A stretch of DNA of 64,000 bases from Undaria pinnatifida (taxonomy: Eukaryota; Sar; Phaeophyceae; Laminariales; Alariaceae), in assembly GCA_012845835.1 (NCBI GenBank), contig JABAKD010000020.1:1746936-1810935 (forward strand), given 5' to 3'. Shown one piece after another: positions 33,501 to 45,258 of this stretch. Within the stretch, counting starts at the first letter, position 1. Each line of letters opens with the position of its first letter. The notes under the pieces were generated by a model. The model saw only the letters and a program-made list of their open reading frames with translations. It had not been told where the DNA came from and searched no databases. Position numbers and translations under genes: made by a program.

Positions 33501-36500
33501 GAACGGGGCATAGCGGTCGGAAATGCGCCACCTGTATAGGTGAGGCGACTACAGAAATGTACCACCAGTATTTTTGCGCAGAGCACTGTCGCTTCTGCTG
33601 TGCCGCGGCCTCGCATGCATCACTGAACCCGGGGAAAAACGTTATTTAAAGATGGCCGCATCGCCAACACTCGTATTATTGTTTTAAGCCGGAACACGCC
33701 AGCGGGTTTCGCGTGTTTAATTCCAAGCCGGCTCAGGTTAGGCAGGCGAATCCATTGTAATTACAGTTGATTGATATTTTTTATCTTCTTCGTTTTCTGT
33801 CTTACCTTTCTGGCCTAGAGCGACCTGTAAATCTGGGATTATAGTATTTCGTCTCGGCCTCGGACCGGGATCCGTTGAACCCCAATCTCGGGGCCGAAAA
33901 CGTCGCTTTCTCGCCCGCTCTCTCCGCGGGTCGAGTTCCCCGACTTCGCCGGGCCTGTTCCCGCGTGCCTTATCTTGAGGCCACGCGCCGCCGTCAAGCG
34001 CCGCGACCCCGAACTGACCTCTTTTGGGCAGATCTTGCGGAAAAGCTCGCTGCTGAGGGAGATATTTGTTCGGACTGTTGTGGGTCCGGGAACGAGCTCG
34101 CGACAAGGAAGCACAAGGAACATTCTGTCTGGATCGTCATAAGATTCGAGATCTGGAGTTAATGGGTCAATTCTTATGGAAGATTTACGGGTGCACTCCC
34201 CGCCGAGGGGGGGGGGACTCCCAAGATTGGTTCTCGAGCGGGTGTAGAAGCGAACGATCCTGTTTCGCTGAGTCTTGACTTAACTGGGGCTGCTGCGATT
34301 CGCTTTGTCCCCGGGTGTGACGTATGATATTTTAAAATATTCGACCGCTCCACTTTGACTGTGCTGTTGCGTTGTGGAGATCTTTGCTGTTGTGCTGTGC
34401 TGCGCTATCATTAGGTTCTCGAGCGGTGTCTCTGCTGCGCGTGTTCGTCCTTCTTAATTATGCCGACATCGAACCTACAATATACCGCAAGGGTACTTGC
34501 TTGACAGTCCCGTTGAATACGAGCGTATGTGTTTATCGTGTAGTATGATACAGTATCTCAAAAGACTGCTGACTGATCAAAGCTACGCTGCCAGCTCGTA
34601 ATACCTACTATGATACTGTAAGCACAATCTGCTGTGCACGTGAGTACTCACTACTACTTCTGTCGTTTACGAGTAGCTACGCTGCGATCTGCCTTTGAGG
34701 CCATCATTCGTGTGCCAGGGGCTACTCGCTATACAGATCTCCGCTTCTACCGACTGTTGTACCACATGAAAATTGTGCTACGACAGCGCAGCAGCTTTGG
34801 AGCACTATCGTTAGATCGGTATTGACTAAGCGCTAAATAAGTACGTGAGCGGAGCTGTCCTGGACTACTCTCTCCGTGTTACCCAGCAGCGACTAGGTGA
34901 TACTCACTACCGCCGTACTACGTGTCGTTTGGGTTGTGCCAGGCTGCGCCGAGTTGGTTAGAGCGAGCCCAGAGTTCTGGACCCTCGCCCGTATTCGCGT
35001 CTCGCTGCATAGATAGCGCGGCACGTGCGAGAACTCGGTATAACTATGCTTGATATTCGAGAGTCGTTATACTGAAGTTAATGTACAACGCACTCTCTCC
35101 CACAGAAGAAACCTAGCCAGTTAGTATTCATGTTTCTTGAGAGCTGTCCTGTACTCTTAAATCGTGCTCGTTCATACGACAGTATCGTACGTAGTGGAAG
35201 CAAGCGTGACTCTGGATTTCTCGAACGGTTTGTGGTCGTCAGGGGACGTCCTGCGTGCATCCCCTCCGGCTCTGGGTAACATGCACCTCCCTTTCTTATT
35301 TTACTCAGGTCACCAAGCGGTGACCATCTCGGGCTCGGGCACTCGAGCGGTGTTCACCCTGAGCCGCGTGTCCAGTCATCGTCGACCATACGTAAAACAC
35401 GCATCTCCATGAGGTTGTCCATAAAACGAACCAGGTTCGTGAACCGGTGGGTAGTTGTTTTCTTGTGTTGGCACAACAATGTTCATAATAATCAAGTAAA
35501 TGATCTTACCCCTGCCCAAAAAATGTAGGCACTCGCGAGATTTGAATACACGACACAGAGGTCATCAACGCGCCCACTCTGTATCTTCAACACGCAAGCT
35601 CTAAACCAACATTCACAAACACCCAAACCAGCCAATTGATAGCACATACAGCAGAGTATCGGCCCTCTCTCAAGGAACCTGAAATCCGGCTCTAGGCTAG
35701 CATCCTTTTTCTGGCGGAGCAAGAAGGGAGTAGGTTTCGTACAAGTTCCTGCAGAAGGCAAGTGCCTAGGCTACATCCTTGAAATTATTTTTGTAACTTC
35801 CTTTCAAGTCTACTTTCTATGAGCGGGCCGATACTACTGTAGCTTCACGGGGGCCTTACCCCCCCCCAACAAAAAAAAGTCGACCGCCTTCCCACGTTGC
35901 CATCAACGTTCCTACAAATAGTTTTTATCTCATCGTTAGGTTTGAAGTGGGTAAAAAAACCATTGACACCGTAACCACAGCAAACGACGCTCCCGGAGAA
36001 AACAATATCAGGTCGAGACAAATACTGGGGGAAGAGGGTGAAAAAGGGATAACACCATAACCACTTTGAACTACGCTCCTGCCGAAGAACTAATAGGTCA
36101 TCGTACATACACATACTGACCCCCAGTATGTATCTCGACCTGTTCGTGTTTTCTCCAGGAGCGTCGTTCGAAGTGTTTACGGTGTTTAGCGTGTTTTTGC
36201 CCACTTCAAGTCGAACAATAAGATGAAAATGCTGTCGACGCACATTAGTGACAACCGTGGGTCGAGGGCCGGCTTGTGTTTGGGGGGGGTAAGGCCCCCG
36301 TGAAGCTACAGCAGTATCGGCCCGCCCACAAAAAATAGACTTTGAGGAAGAAAAAGAGGTACTGCGAGTACTGTCAAGAGTTTGAGCATTGATTGATCAG
36401 GTACCATGGTATATACTGCTGAGGCGTCCTCCGATCGGGATAGCACTTTCTGGCTAAAGTATTCCAACCGACGGCGTTCCGTGGTCTGGCTTGACGAATC

Positions 36501-39500
36501 GCACTTTCACATTTCATGGGTTTTTTTTGGGCCTGGTCCTACAAGAGATGGGGGATCATTCCGATGACATACAGCTGCGCTCAGTAGCTTTCCATATCTG
36601 CTGTTAGTATACAATTGGCTCGCGTATTTGTTGGGATATGGCGGCTCGAGTGCAGTGAAGTTCCTTCTGAGGCGACGGTCAACAAGCTACTGTGAGTGCC
36701 CTGAAAAAAAAGAGTGCCCTCAAACAACGGTGGCTTCATAATTTTGTACCGGTAGGATCCCTACACCCGCCTGCACGAAAACTACCTTATGTTTGGGGAT
36801 TTCCGACACCTGCCGTGAAAAACCGGGGATGGTATACAGACATCCCCTGGTTACCTAACCCTTTGTTTTTTTACGTGCCTACACTACACGTGATCATTGT
36901 TTTCTGCATCTGAAACTCGACTACGACCCCTACACCGTCTTGCACAATAACTACCATATATTTAGGGATTTCAGAAACTACCGTGTATTTGGGGACCGAC
37001 TGGAATATTTTTTTTTTACCCGAGAGGGAGAACCAACGAGTGACTCTTAGGAACAGCAGTGAGACTGACAAGGAATCTAAGAAACGAGCTTTAGGTCTCC
37101 ACACACATGCCGCAACCAGGCGGGGTTACTACCCTTCCGTGAGTGAATGTGATCGACGATATTATCTCGGCGAAAAATCGCAAGCTTTACCTGGTCGCGC
37201 TTGATGTTTCTCTCCTGCATGAGCTTAAAAACCGACAGCGCTTCGTCCGGATGCTCCGCCCGTACACAACCGGCGATAAGCGTGTTGTACGTCATCAGCC
37301 CTGGGAGTACACCGGCCTCGTGCATCTCCTCAAAAATTTCGATGGCCTCCTGAGGGGTATGGAAAGAACGGCGTGTTCAAGGCAGGAGAAGCAACAGCAG
37401 AAAGAGGACGATTCAAGCCAGCAGCAGAGGAGGGCGCAAGCAAGATAAGCGGCGGGTTAAGCACACCCCGGAGCATAGGTGCCTGCGCAGCAACGAAATA
37501 TCGCCGAAATAAACCGAGAGTTTATTACCGCGTTGTTCACGTACGTCTCCAATGGCTTTGATAACGATCGAGGACAACTTTGCTTCTCGGTCGGTACAAC
37601 AGTGTAACCAGGTCCGTGACAACAAGGAATGGGAACTACCCGGGCCCCTGAGCCTGTGATGACAGCGTTGCATACGCTCAACCTGCAACACAGAGACCAC
37701 TCCCCTCCCTAGACATACAATCCACCGTCCGTTGGGAAACCCATCCCTCCTCCCCGAGGAAATCCATCCGCCATTCCCTACAAAACTAATAGTTCTTTCC
37801 CTAGGAGCCACGATTGTTATTAGCACGCACGGTTGACGCACAACAGTACAAAACCAAAGCATATCTACGCGTTCTTTTACAACTTGCACACGCCCCTATC
37901 GCAGGCAGGCACAGCAGAACACCATCACGGCCATCAATCATCCCACCGACCTCCCAGAGCGAGCTGTGGCCGAGGGCGCTGATGACGGAGTTGTAGGAGA
38001 ATGCGTCTGGCACAATGTTCGCTTCTCTCGCCTGTCGCAGCAGCCGCACCGCTGCGTTGGCGTCGCTAAGCTTGTCGCAGGCAGCGATGGCGGTGTTGTA
38101 CGACACCTGGAGCCGCGGTGCGCAATGGGCAGGGAGTACATAAACAACGGAAGTAAAATGAAAAAACAAAGATAGCTCTATACACAATGAACGAATAATG
38201 TTGTGCATCTGTACACTGTCGGAAGAAAAATAAGACCACGAAAGGGCCGATCATGGTGCGGGTGACAACAGCGGCTGACTACCTTCCATGCCAAGGCAAG
38301 GCTCAACCTTCCCTCGTCTGCGCGAACCACGATACGAATCGCTCGGTATGGTGGTCGGGAGAGAAAGACGCTTCGCGTACGGATACGAAACGCACTGCTG
38401 AAGTGCAACATGCGTCGTGCTACAATGTACCAGGTAGCAACGAACGCGCTGCTCTAGCGTGTTGCAGCTGACAAGCCATGGCGGGAGGCTGCGCAGTAAA
38501 CTGGCAAAAAAAAAATACCACTATGGACGAAATGTAAGGACGGTTTAGGTATTCGTATGTGCACCCAAACGTCCTTACACGTCCGGGTGATAGAATGATA
38601 CATACATCATGATACCTTTCTAGAAAAAATTGAGCGGCAGGTGCATCACGCAGCTTGCAAAGATGAGTACTTACTTAAATTTGTCGAACTCGCAGCTAAC
38701 TGTGTTAAAATGTTGAAATAATAGAGTGTTTGCGAAAATACGTTTCTAAAAATTTACTTGCCTTCCGCTAAAAAAAGTGAATTGCCTTCCCACCGAGTTT
38801 TTGGTGTGTTTGCGCTAGCGGTAAACAAAATCCTGCAGGCGACGCCTCCGAAATTTAGTAGGGAAACGGGGATGTGCGCGATTGTAATATACGTACGAGT
38901 ACAGCAGCAGCAGCAGTACGAGTACTCGTAGTATTATACGATATACGAGTACTCGTTGTACGTACTCCAGTCTCGAGCCTCTCGTTTCAGGTGCAGCAGT
39001 ACCTGGAACACGGTACATGCAAGCACCCAACAGACTACAAATCAGAGGTATGGCGGTCTGTCTCGCGCGTAAAAAACTCCTTGTGAGCAGGGACTACCTC
39101 ATTACACGTGCTACAAGCAGAGCAACGCCTTCCTCATGCGACGGAAGGGAAGGCGAAGCGCAGTTTCCCCATGGAACGTGGACCTGTTATTAATAATTGC
39201 GAAGAACCACCCTGCGAAGAATCCGCAGTGAACGCAGCGGTTTAGGGCAGAGGAGTTTCCCCTCCTCTGCCCTAAACCGAAAGTCATGCCACGCTTCAGT
39301 CGCGGTGATGTTGGAGAAGCGCGGTGGCTGCTGTCGCACAGATGGACCGATACGAGTCCTATCTTGCCAGATGCGGCACACGATAGCCGCAATCAAGGCG
39401 CGTGGTGTCGCTCTCTGCGTTGAGGCTCCTCTCCGCGTGCGTGCGTTCGACTCCGCCAGCTGCGAGAAGTTCACCACAGCTTGCAGCAAGCGCTGAACCC

Positions 39501-42500
39501 TTGGTCACGGACGCAGAGGGCAGCAACAGACGGTTCATCACCGGCCTGCTGCATATTTCTGATGTTACGCCTGCGCGTCGTGCTCAGGGTACTACCCTCT
39601 CAATCCTCCGTGCGTTCGTATTAGTAGCTTGTGTTGTGTCGTGACAACAGCGTGGTGCTTCAAACTGGTCCTGCTTAGGGCGCTATAGACCCTTGCAGAG
39701 GCGTTCTGCCTCGGACAAATGCTCGGTGTGTTGTAGGCCAATGAAACAGAGAGACAAAATTTACCGTAACTTTTGATCAAAACCTACCTTCGACAAAGTA
39801 CATTTTTGCCTTTTTTTCAAAAATTTACCGCAAATATTGCCTTCGGGACAATTTTTGAAGAAGTAAATTTCTAAAAACGTACTTTCGCAAACACTCTATT
39901 TTTGAACAATATATCAATACATTGTATAGCGAACCCCCAGCTGGTGATGGATTGATTGCTCACCACGTCCCTCGGGATGCCGTCCCTCTCCATCTCCTTA
40001 AAGATCTCTAACGCCGTGTTGGGCTGACGCGCTTGCACGCTGACAGCCATGAGGGAGTTCATGCAGTACGTGTTAGGTGGTACACCGGCTTGCTTCATCA
40101 GCTCGATTGCCTGGCGATGGGGCGGTAAGAAGACGTATAGCGTGCAGCGCGGCAGTATCTTAGATCATAGGACGGCAAGGGAGTGGCGAGCGTGTCCACT
40201 TCACAGCAACAACCCTACAGTAACCTGAGTTCGAAACAAGGCCTTCCACGGTGTATACCGCTGTTCTACTGTATACAGTCTTTAGCATGTAGACTATAAC
40301 GAACACGAAAACAAAAACATGAACAAACAACAGCCTCCAGAGCGAGCTGCAGTGTTTGTTGGTAGGAAACGGCCGGGCACTCACCCCGAACCCTCGCTCG
40401 ACGCTTGAGTCGGAGCCATCCCGGGTAGTTGCGATAAGGCTGGAGAACGTCATCGCATCCGGCTGAACGCCCGCTTTGAGCTATCGCAGAGGGAGGTCGA
40501 GTCGTCGCGAAAAAGAAACGCGCAGTGGCGAGCGCACAGCAGAGAGACGAAGCTGAGGCAATTTGACGACTAATTAAACACCGAGGCACTTTCACGCGAC
40601 AAGAGTGCGTCTGCAGCAGAGACGGAACGGAGGCACTGTCGACCAAAGAATAATCGAGACAATTTGACGTGACAGGGGCAGTCTGCAATAGCTGTGGACG
40701 ATCCAGGCTTGAGGGCACGCGCCGGTCATCACGCCGTCTATCCGTTCGCCAAGCAGACTTTGCCCACTGGGTGAACGTCGGTACCCAGGCACATGACTTC
40801 TGGCGAAACCCGGCCGGAAACGAAACACGATATACACGAATGTATACCCCTGAAACGCGTGAGGGATGAGTTAACGACAACTGGCGTCTAAAACCCTTCT
40901 TCGTTGACGCTCATGCTTGACGCTCGTGCGGCGCCGGGCCGTCTGTTACTAGGATTGATGCTCTCTTTTAGAGCAAGGAAAGCGCGGTCCTGAGTGAGTC
41001 CTGTGGGGGATCAAAACGAAATCGGACTGCATGCACCCAAAGCGCCACCTTCTCCAGCCCCATTTGCCCTTTGCCGGCTTGGGGTTCTCGCCCCACTTAA
41101 TGCTTCACTCAATGCTTCTCCCTACACGTAGGTGTCACGGCAAGCCACCTTGCCATTTGATAGATGTTTCATGTTTGGCTGTGTCGTTGTTGTTGCTTTT
41201 GTGTTCTCAATAAAAGACACTACCACAAGAACAAAATGCGGTCAACTATGGTGCACCAGCTATACAAGAGCACTCTGACCAAGCTCACCATGTCTTTGTA
41301 GTACCCTAGCGCCCTATCGTACCCACGGCTCGATGTGCACCCGGATATCAGAGCGTTGTACGCGCAAAGGGTAGTATCAAGCCCTTCAGTCAGCAACATC
41401 TCCGATGCCATGTGATGCTGATAAAATGTCACAGGGCAGAAAACACATCAATCACAGCGACAGGGTGAGGACAGCAGCACAGCACACTATACACTTTGCC
41501 ACTGCAAGGCCGACTGCGCGGAGTGGAGCAAGTTCCCAATTCTTACAGCGGCCAAGCGAGTTTTCAACACGACTCAAAAACAGCCAAAAAACAGCGGCAT
41601 CGGTACAGCTACCGCCAGAACCGAAGGAAACCGACCGAATTTTTCGGGAAAACCCGAAAAGTAGGCCATCTTCATGTTCGGGTCAAAACCCTCAACAACC
41701 CGAAGGTCTAGAGTCGAAAAGTCAATACACCCGAAGCATGCCTTCATGCGTGTCGAAAACCGATATAAAAACAACGTTCAGCGCGATTGTCTTATTCTCT
41801 CACCTGCTTGGCCTTGGACATCTCGGACAGGATACATGTGAATGTCACTTCGTTGGGTGCCACGCCGTAAGCACGCATGAGTTGCAGCAGCTGCGAAGCC
41901 ATGACCCACCGCCGCGACTTAGAGGCAGCGTTTACAAGGTTCGTCATGAACCGGACGTTTGTAGAGACACCCATGGATCGCGCCTTGAACCGTCAACGTC
42001 AGTGGGACAGACAGACAGATAGACAGGCAGACAGGCAGACAGGCAAACAGAGAGGCAGAGAGGCAGAGACAAAGAGACAGACAGACAGGAAGACAGACAG
42101 ACAGGAAGACGCACACAGACAAGCAGACAGACAAGACAGACAGCAAGACAGACAGGCAAGACAGACAGCAAGACAGACAGGCAAGACAGACAGGCAAGAC
42201 AGACAGGCAAGACACACAGACAGGCAGACGTGTAGAACAGGCAGAGAGACAGGCAAAAGAGATGGGGAGGGGGCGTTAGCTTGAGGACCGCTGGTGAGTT
42301 CCTGTCTGCCCTGCGAGCGCAGAACGAAACAAAAACAGCCCCAAGAAGTTGTTTTCCTACCGCTAGAGTTGCTCCATGACGGCCGCGAGCCGGTCAGCGT
42401 TTCGACTATAACTAAATTCTGCGTGTGTGACAGATTTTCAATCGTTGCAGCGACTGACGTGCTTAACCTAATGCGCCTTGCGCAAAAACCATTTCAGTTA

Positions 42501-42800
42501 TCATATGCGAAGGTTTCGCCGCCCCTCTGCAAAACCACACGCTCACCGTGTCGCACACGTTCGTCACGAGGTGGATATCGCAGTGTCGGCTGCTGGCCAT
42601 GCCGAGGTTCGCGAACTGGTAGCTCGTCAGCTGTTCTGGGTTATGCAGGTAGTGGACCACACTTTGTCGGACCAGCGCAGGGTCTACGGTGCGAGAGTTG
42701 AGCTCGCTGAAGCTCACAATCTTCTGCTTCGTCCTTGAGCCGTTCCTCCTCGTGTCTCCCTGATGTTTGCGCACCCTTTGGCCCATACCAAAGCTGGTCT
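30541..42800 (-). CDS. Pentatricopeptide-repeat (PPR) protein, 11 exons found, 5' end open
   Basis: Minus-strand exons: 42800-42547, 41983-41804, 41417-41289, 40480-40385, 40110-39964, 38106-37951, 37349-37191, 33467-33258, 32573-32484, 31834-31697 and 30816-30541 (stop). All ten introns are GT-AG and phase 0, and the exons translate without a stop into about 610 residues. Roughly nine 35-residue PPR units run through the middle, for example FSYNSVISALGHSSLWE|EAIEIF, MTYNTLIAGCVRAEHPDEAL, VTFKALLEAFAEAKDAERAA and the linkers AGVPPNTY, DGIPRDV, AGMPANAE. The N-terminal exon (LVRQSVVHYLHNPEQLTSYQ) is helical but not PPR. The C-terminus is a Gly/Glu-rich acidic tail (EEKEGEVDEEGDEGEDEE). PPR proteins bind organellar RNA and act in its processing, stability or translation; whether this one goes to plastid or mitochondrion cannot be told without the first exon. 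The start of the 42800 exon is approximate (acceptor GCAACAG). Confidence 0.88.
33757..34340. other. GC-rich block in a PPR intron
   Basis: It lies in the 3.7-kb intron 33468-37190. The core at 33860-34060 is much richer in GC than its surroundings and has a plus-strand open stretch (TDLFWADLAEKLAAEGDICS). There are G runs at 34207-34215. It looks like a relic of a mobile element, but no terminal repeats were found. Confidence 0.35.
35823..36325. mobile_element. 503-bp fold-back (MITE-like) element
   Basis: The left arm from 35823 (GCGGGCCGATACTACTGTAG, CTTCACGGGGGCCTTACCCC) is matched in reverse by the right arm ending 36325 (GGGGTAAGGCCCCCGTGAAG, CTACAGCAGTATCGGCCCGC). Pairing continues inward for about 200 bp (GAAGTGGG, GGAGCGTCGTT, GGTCGAGA, CCCCCAGTAT), with a loop of about 90 bp. 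There is no ORF and no clear target duplication. It sits in a PPR intron. Confidence 0.85.
38721..39899. mobile_element. 1.18-kb element with 39-bp terminal inverted repeats
   Basis: The left end ATAGAGTGTTTGCGAAAATA-CGTTTCTAAAAATTTACTT is mirrored at 39861-39899 (AAGTAAATTTCTAAAAACGT-ACTTTCGCAAACACTCTAT) with about three mismatches. No transposase is seen, so it is non-autonomous. It lies in the PPR intron 38107-39963, ending 64 bp from the exon edge at 39964. Confidence 0.82.
39239..39278. repeat. Perfect 17-bp-arm hairpin
   Basis: GGTTTAGGGCAGAGGAG, then six bases TTTCCC, then CTCCTCTGCCCTAAACC. It is inside the 38721-39899 element. Confidence 0.95.
42003..42262. repeat. GACA/CAGACAGG microsatellite
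   Basis: About 260 bp of GACAGACAGGCA, AAGACAGACAG and related tetranucleotides lie in the PPR intron between the exons ending 42547 and starting 41983. The ORFs across it are repeats of Cys/Leu/Ser or Arg/Gln/Thr and are not genes. Confidence 0.95.
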
Positions 42801-45258
42801 CTGTTGCGAGGAACGCGGGGGCACCACATTGTTCTAGTGAAACGGGGTTTCAAGCCGGTGATTAGTCGGTGATTGGCTGACAGCACCACTTGGCCAACAA
42901 ATGCAGCTTATGGACGGCGAGTTAGATGCCAGTCTCATGTTTGAGCCGCCATGTATGCGGCGGTTTATGTAACAGTAGTTTCTGGTGAGTGAAGTCATGT
43001 ATCACAAGTCTGGCGGGGTTTGTCGTGCCCCTGTGCTGTGAGCGTCTCAAGCGCGAGTCTCGCGGCTTCAAACCAAAAAGAGGCCAACCCCAAACAAAAA
43101 ACAACCCCCTTCAGCCACCGCGGTACCGTCGTTGCGGGAACATAACCTCCGTAAGGAGTCTGGCGCGTAAAGCGCAAAGTGCAATGAAGTTGAAACGGTT
43201 TCGAGCGTATCAGCAGCAGGGGCACCTGTTGAAGTTGGATTTCGCTCCAGTCCATCCACCGACCGCGTACTCGACCACGCTGGAGCTCTCTCTAGCGTCG
43301 CCGTGTGTGTCGTCGGCCGCTCGTCATTCATTCCGTTTGGAGGAAGCGATTCTCTGCGCGCACAAGCAAGTTAGGTGCTTCGGTGTTAGGTGTGACCGAA
43401 GAACCAACGGAGAGCTACAGCAAGCAAAATCATCGAGTCAGCGGTTTGGTCCACCACGGGTGTTGTTGTTGTTCTCACATAAACTCGCATAATCAAATCC
43501 GTGGTCACAGGACAGGCTCCAGTCACTCTGGAGCTGAGGAATACCCTAGGGAAAAAACACAAACAAAACCAAAGGTGGTACACGCATGTAGACTATCACA
43601 GCTGACGCAAGTCATGCCCCCATCAAGAACATATAAAAGTGAAATCGGAAGTGGGTGTATTCATCCGTGTATCGCCCTATATTGCTTTTGTATACCATGG
43701 AAACTGCGGGAACTTGACGTAAGAGACTGTCCGGTATATGGTGTACTGCTAGGTGCTATGGTTCTCTGCGCACGAGTACGTACTCTTACAATCGAATTGC
43801 AGCGAGAGGGTGGCCTTGTAATTAGCGACGTGTAATCCAATACCCTCAAGCGAGACGAATCAGCAACGTCGAAATCGCATAGCGCTTCCACGGCGTGCTC
43901 GCATTCTGACGCTACTTCCTTCCCAATGGGAAATGAGTCACAGGATAAAAGCTCGGAACGATTTATGGTGCACAATGAGTACAAGTAACTCGAATTTATG
44001 GTTATGTACGTGCAAGACACATGATGAGCACATGAGCATTGAACAAAGCCGCGAGCGAAGCTGCTGTGCTGCTCCTTTGTGCGTGATGAGAGGGAAAACG
44101 ACGACGTACGCAATTTTTTCTCCAAATGCACTCACTCAATTATTTTATTCATGTTTTACCAAAGTTTTGCTCAACAGCAGTTCTTGCAGCAAACCAGAAC
44201 CAACCACGTCCTTCAAGACATAGCCCCGGGGTGACCAACGCTGACAAAAGCAAGCACAGGTTGAGGTCAACTGCAGCCGCTTGCTACCTTAGCGGGGTTC
44301 GAGATTGCCTTTGCTTTCTTAGCGAAGCCCATCTACCTGCGCCTGGTGCAGACGGTAGTAACATTTGCGTACGCGTCGTAGAAGATGCCAGTTTACGCCG
44401 GGAGATGACTCAACATGAAACCAAGGCCCACCTAGAAATCACTCGTTCTTCCCCAGCACCAGTCGATGGAGCCAAGGTCGCGCCCCGCGTTCGAAGCACC
44501 TTTCTCCGGCCCTCGCCCCTCCCTCCGCTTCTTCGCGGCCCCTCGCCCGGAGCAGCTGATCTTGTCGGCCCGACGCGACTCGCGGAAGCGACGCCTACTG
44601 CAACCCCGCCAAACGCTTCAGCGACTCTAGATCGATCCGCCACTAACAGCACCGCGAGGATCCCATGACGTCTGCAGAGTCCTCTACCTGGGTTGAGGTG
44701 TGATATGGTGCTCGCGAGCAGCCTCCGGCGCACAACGCGCCTTGGTGAGAAGTATCGTGTGAGCTGCTGATTATCCACATGATGCTTCGAAGACATGTCC
44801 ACGAACTGGTGCTGGTGCTAGTGCTGTACCAATTACCTAGTCCGTACTGCACGGCGGTATTCCGACTATAACCCGACGGAGACCCGACGATCACCACGCT
44901 CTCACAAGCAGCGCGATCGACGGTGGAAGGACGCAACCGTACGTAGCTACCGTGGTTTACGACAGAGGCGGGCGCGTGGTGCCAGAACGAGAGCAACGCT
45001 CTGAGAACAGCGATACCACGCATGTTTTGGCGTTTATTGATGTCGGGGTTGCACTCGAAATATCCCCTGGTTTGAAAACCCTTTTGCTGCTTGCATTGAT
45101 TGACAGGTGTCCTGTAGCGGGTACTAACGGCGTTCGGCTCTCCGTGCTTGTACCTCTGCTGGGTGGTTATGAGGGCCTGCATGTTGGCCCCGAAATATCG
45201 ATCAACCGGAGGATCGAAAGCACTGCTTAGACGACGAAACACGCTAGGTTCGGCAAGC
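42801..45258. other. Region between the PPR exons and the ferredoxin gene
   Basis: The missing PPR 5' exon(s) should lie here. Two minus-strand pieces are candidates: 43331-43070 (ERPTTHTATLERAPAWSSTR) and a GC-rich block at 44665-44410 (VLLVADRSRVAEAFGGVAVG). Neither could be joined by phase and splice site. A dispersed repeat lies at 43470-43660. Confidence 0.45.
43470..43660 (+). repeat. Dispersed repeat, copy 1 (partner at 52.9 kb)
   Basis: CGCATAATCAAATCCGTGGT, CACAGGACAGGCTCCA, CACTCTGGAG and ATATAAAAGTGAA recur in the same order and orientation at 52905-53095. Confidence 0.85.

Noticed and set aside
34930-35010. tRNA gene suggested by GAGTTGGTTAGAGCG
   Set aside because: The A-box-like text is good, but there is no GGTTCGA B-box and no pairing acceptor stem; at most an old SINE head.
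41877-42284. Arg/Gln/Thr-rich and Cys/Leu-rich ORFs
   Set aside because: These are readings of the GACA microsatellite in a PPR intron.
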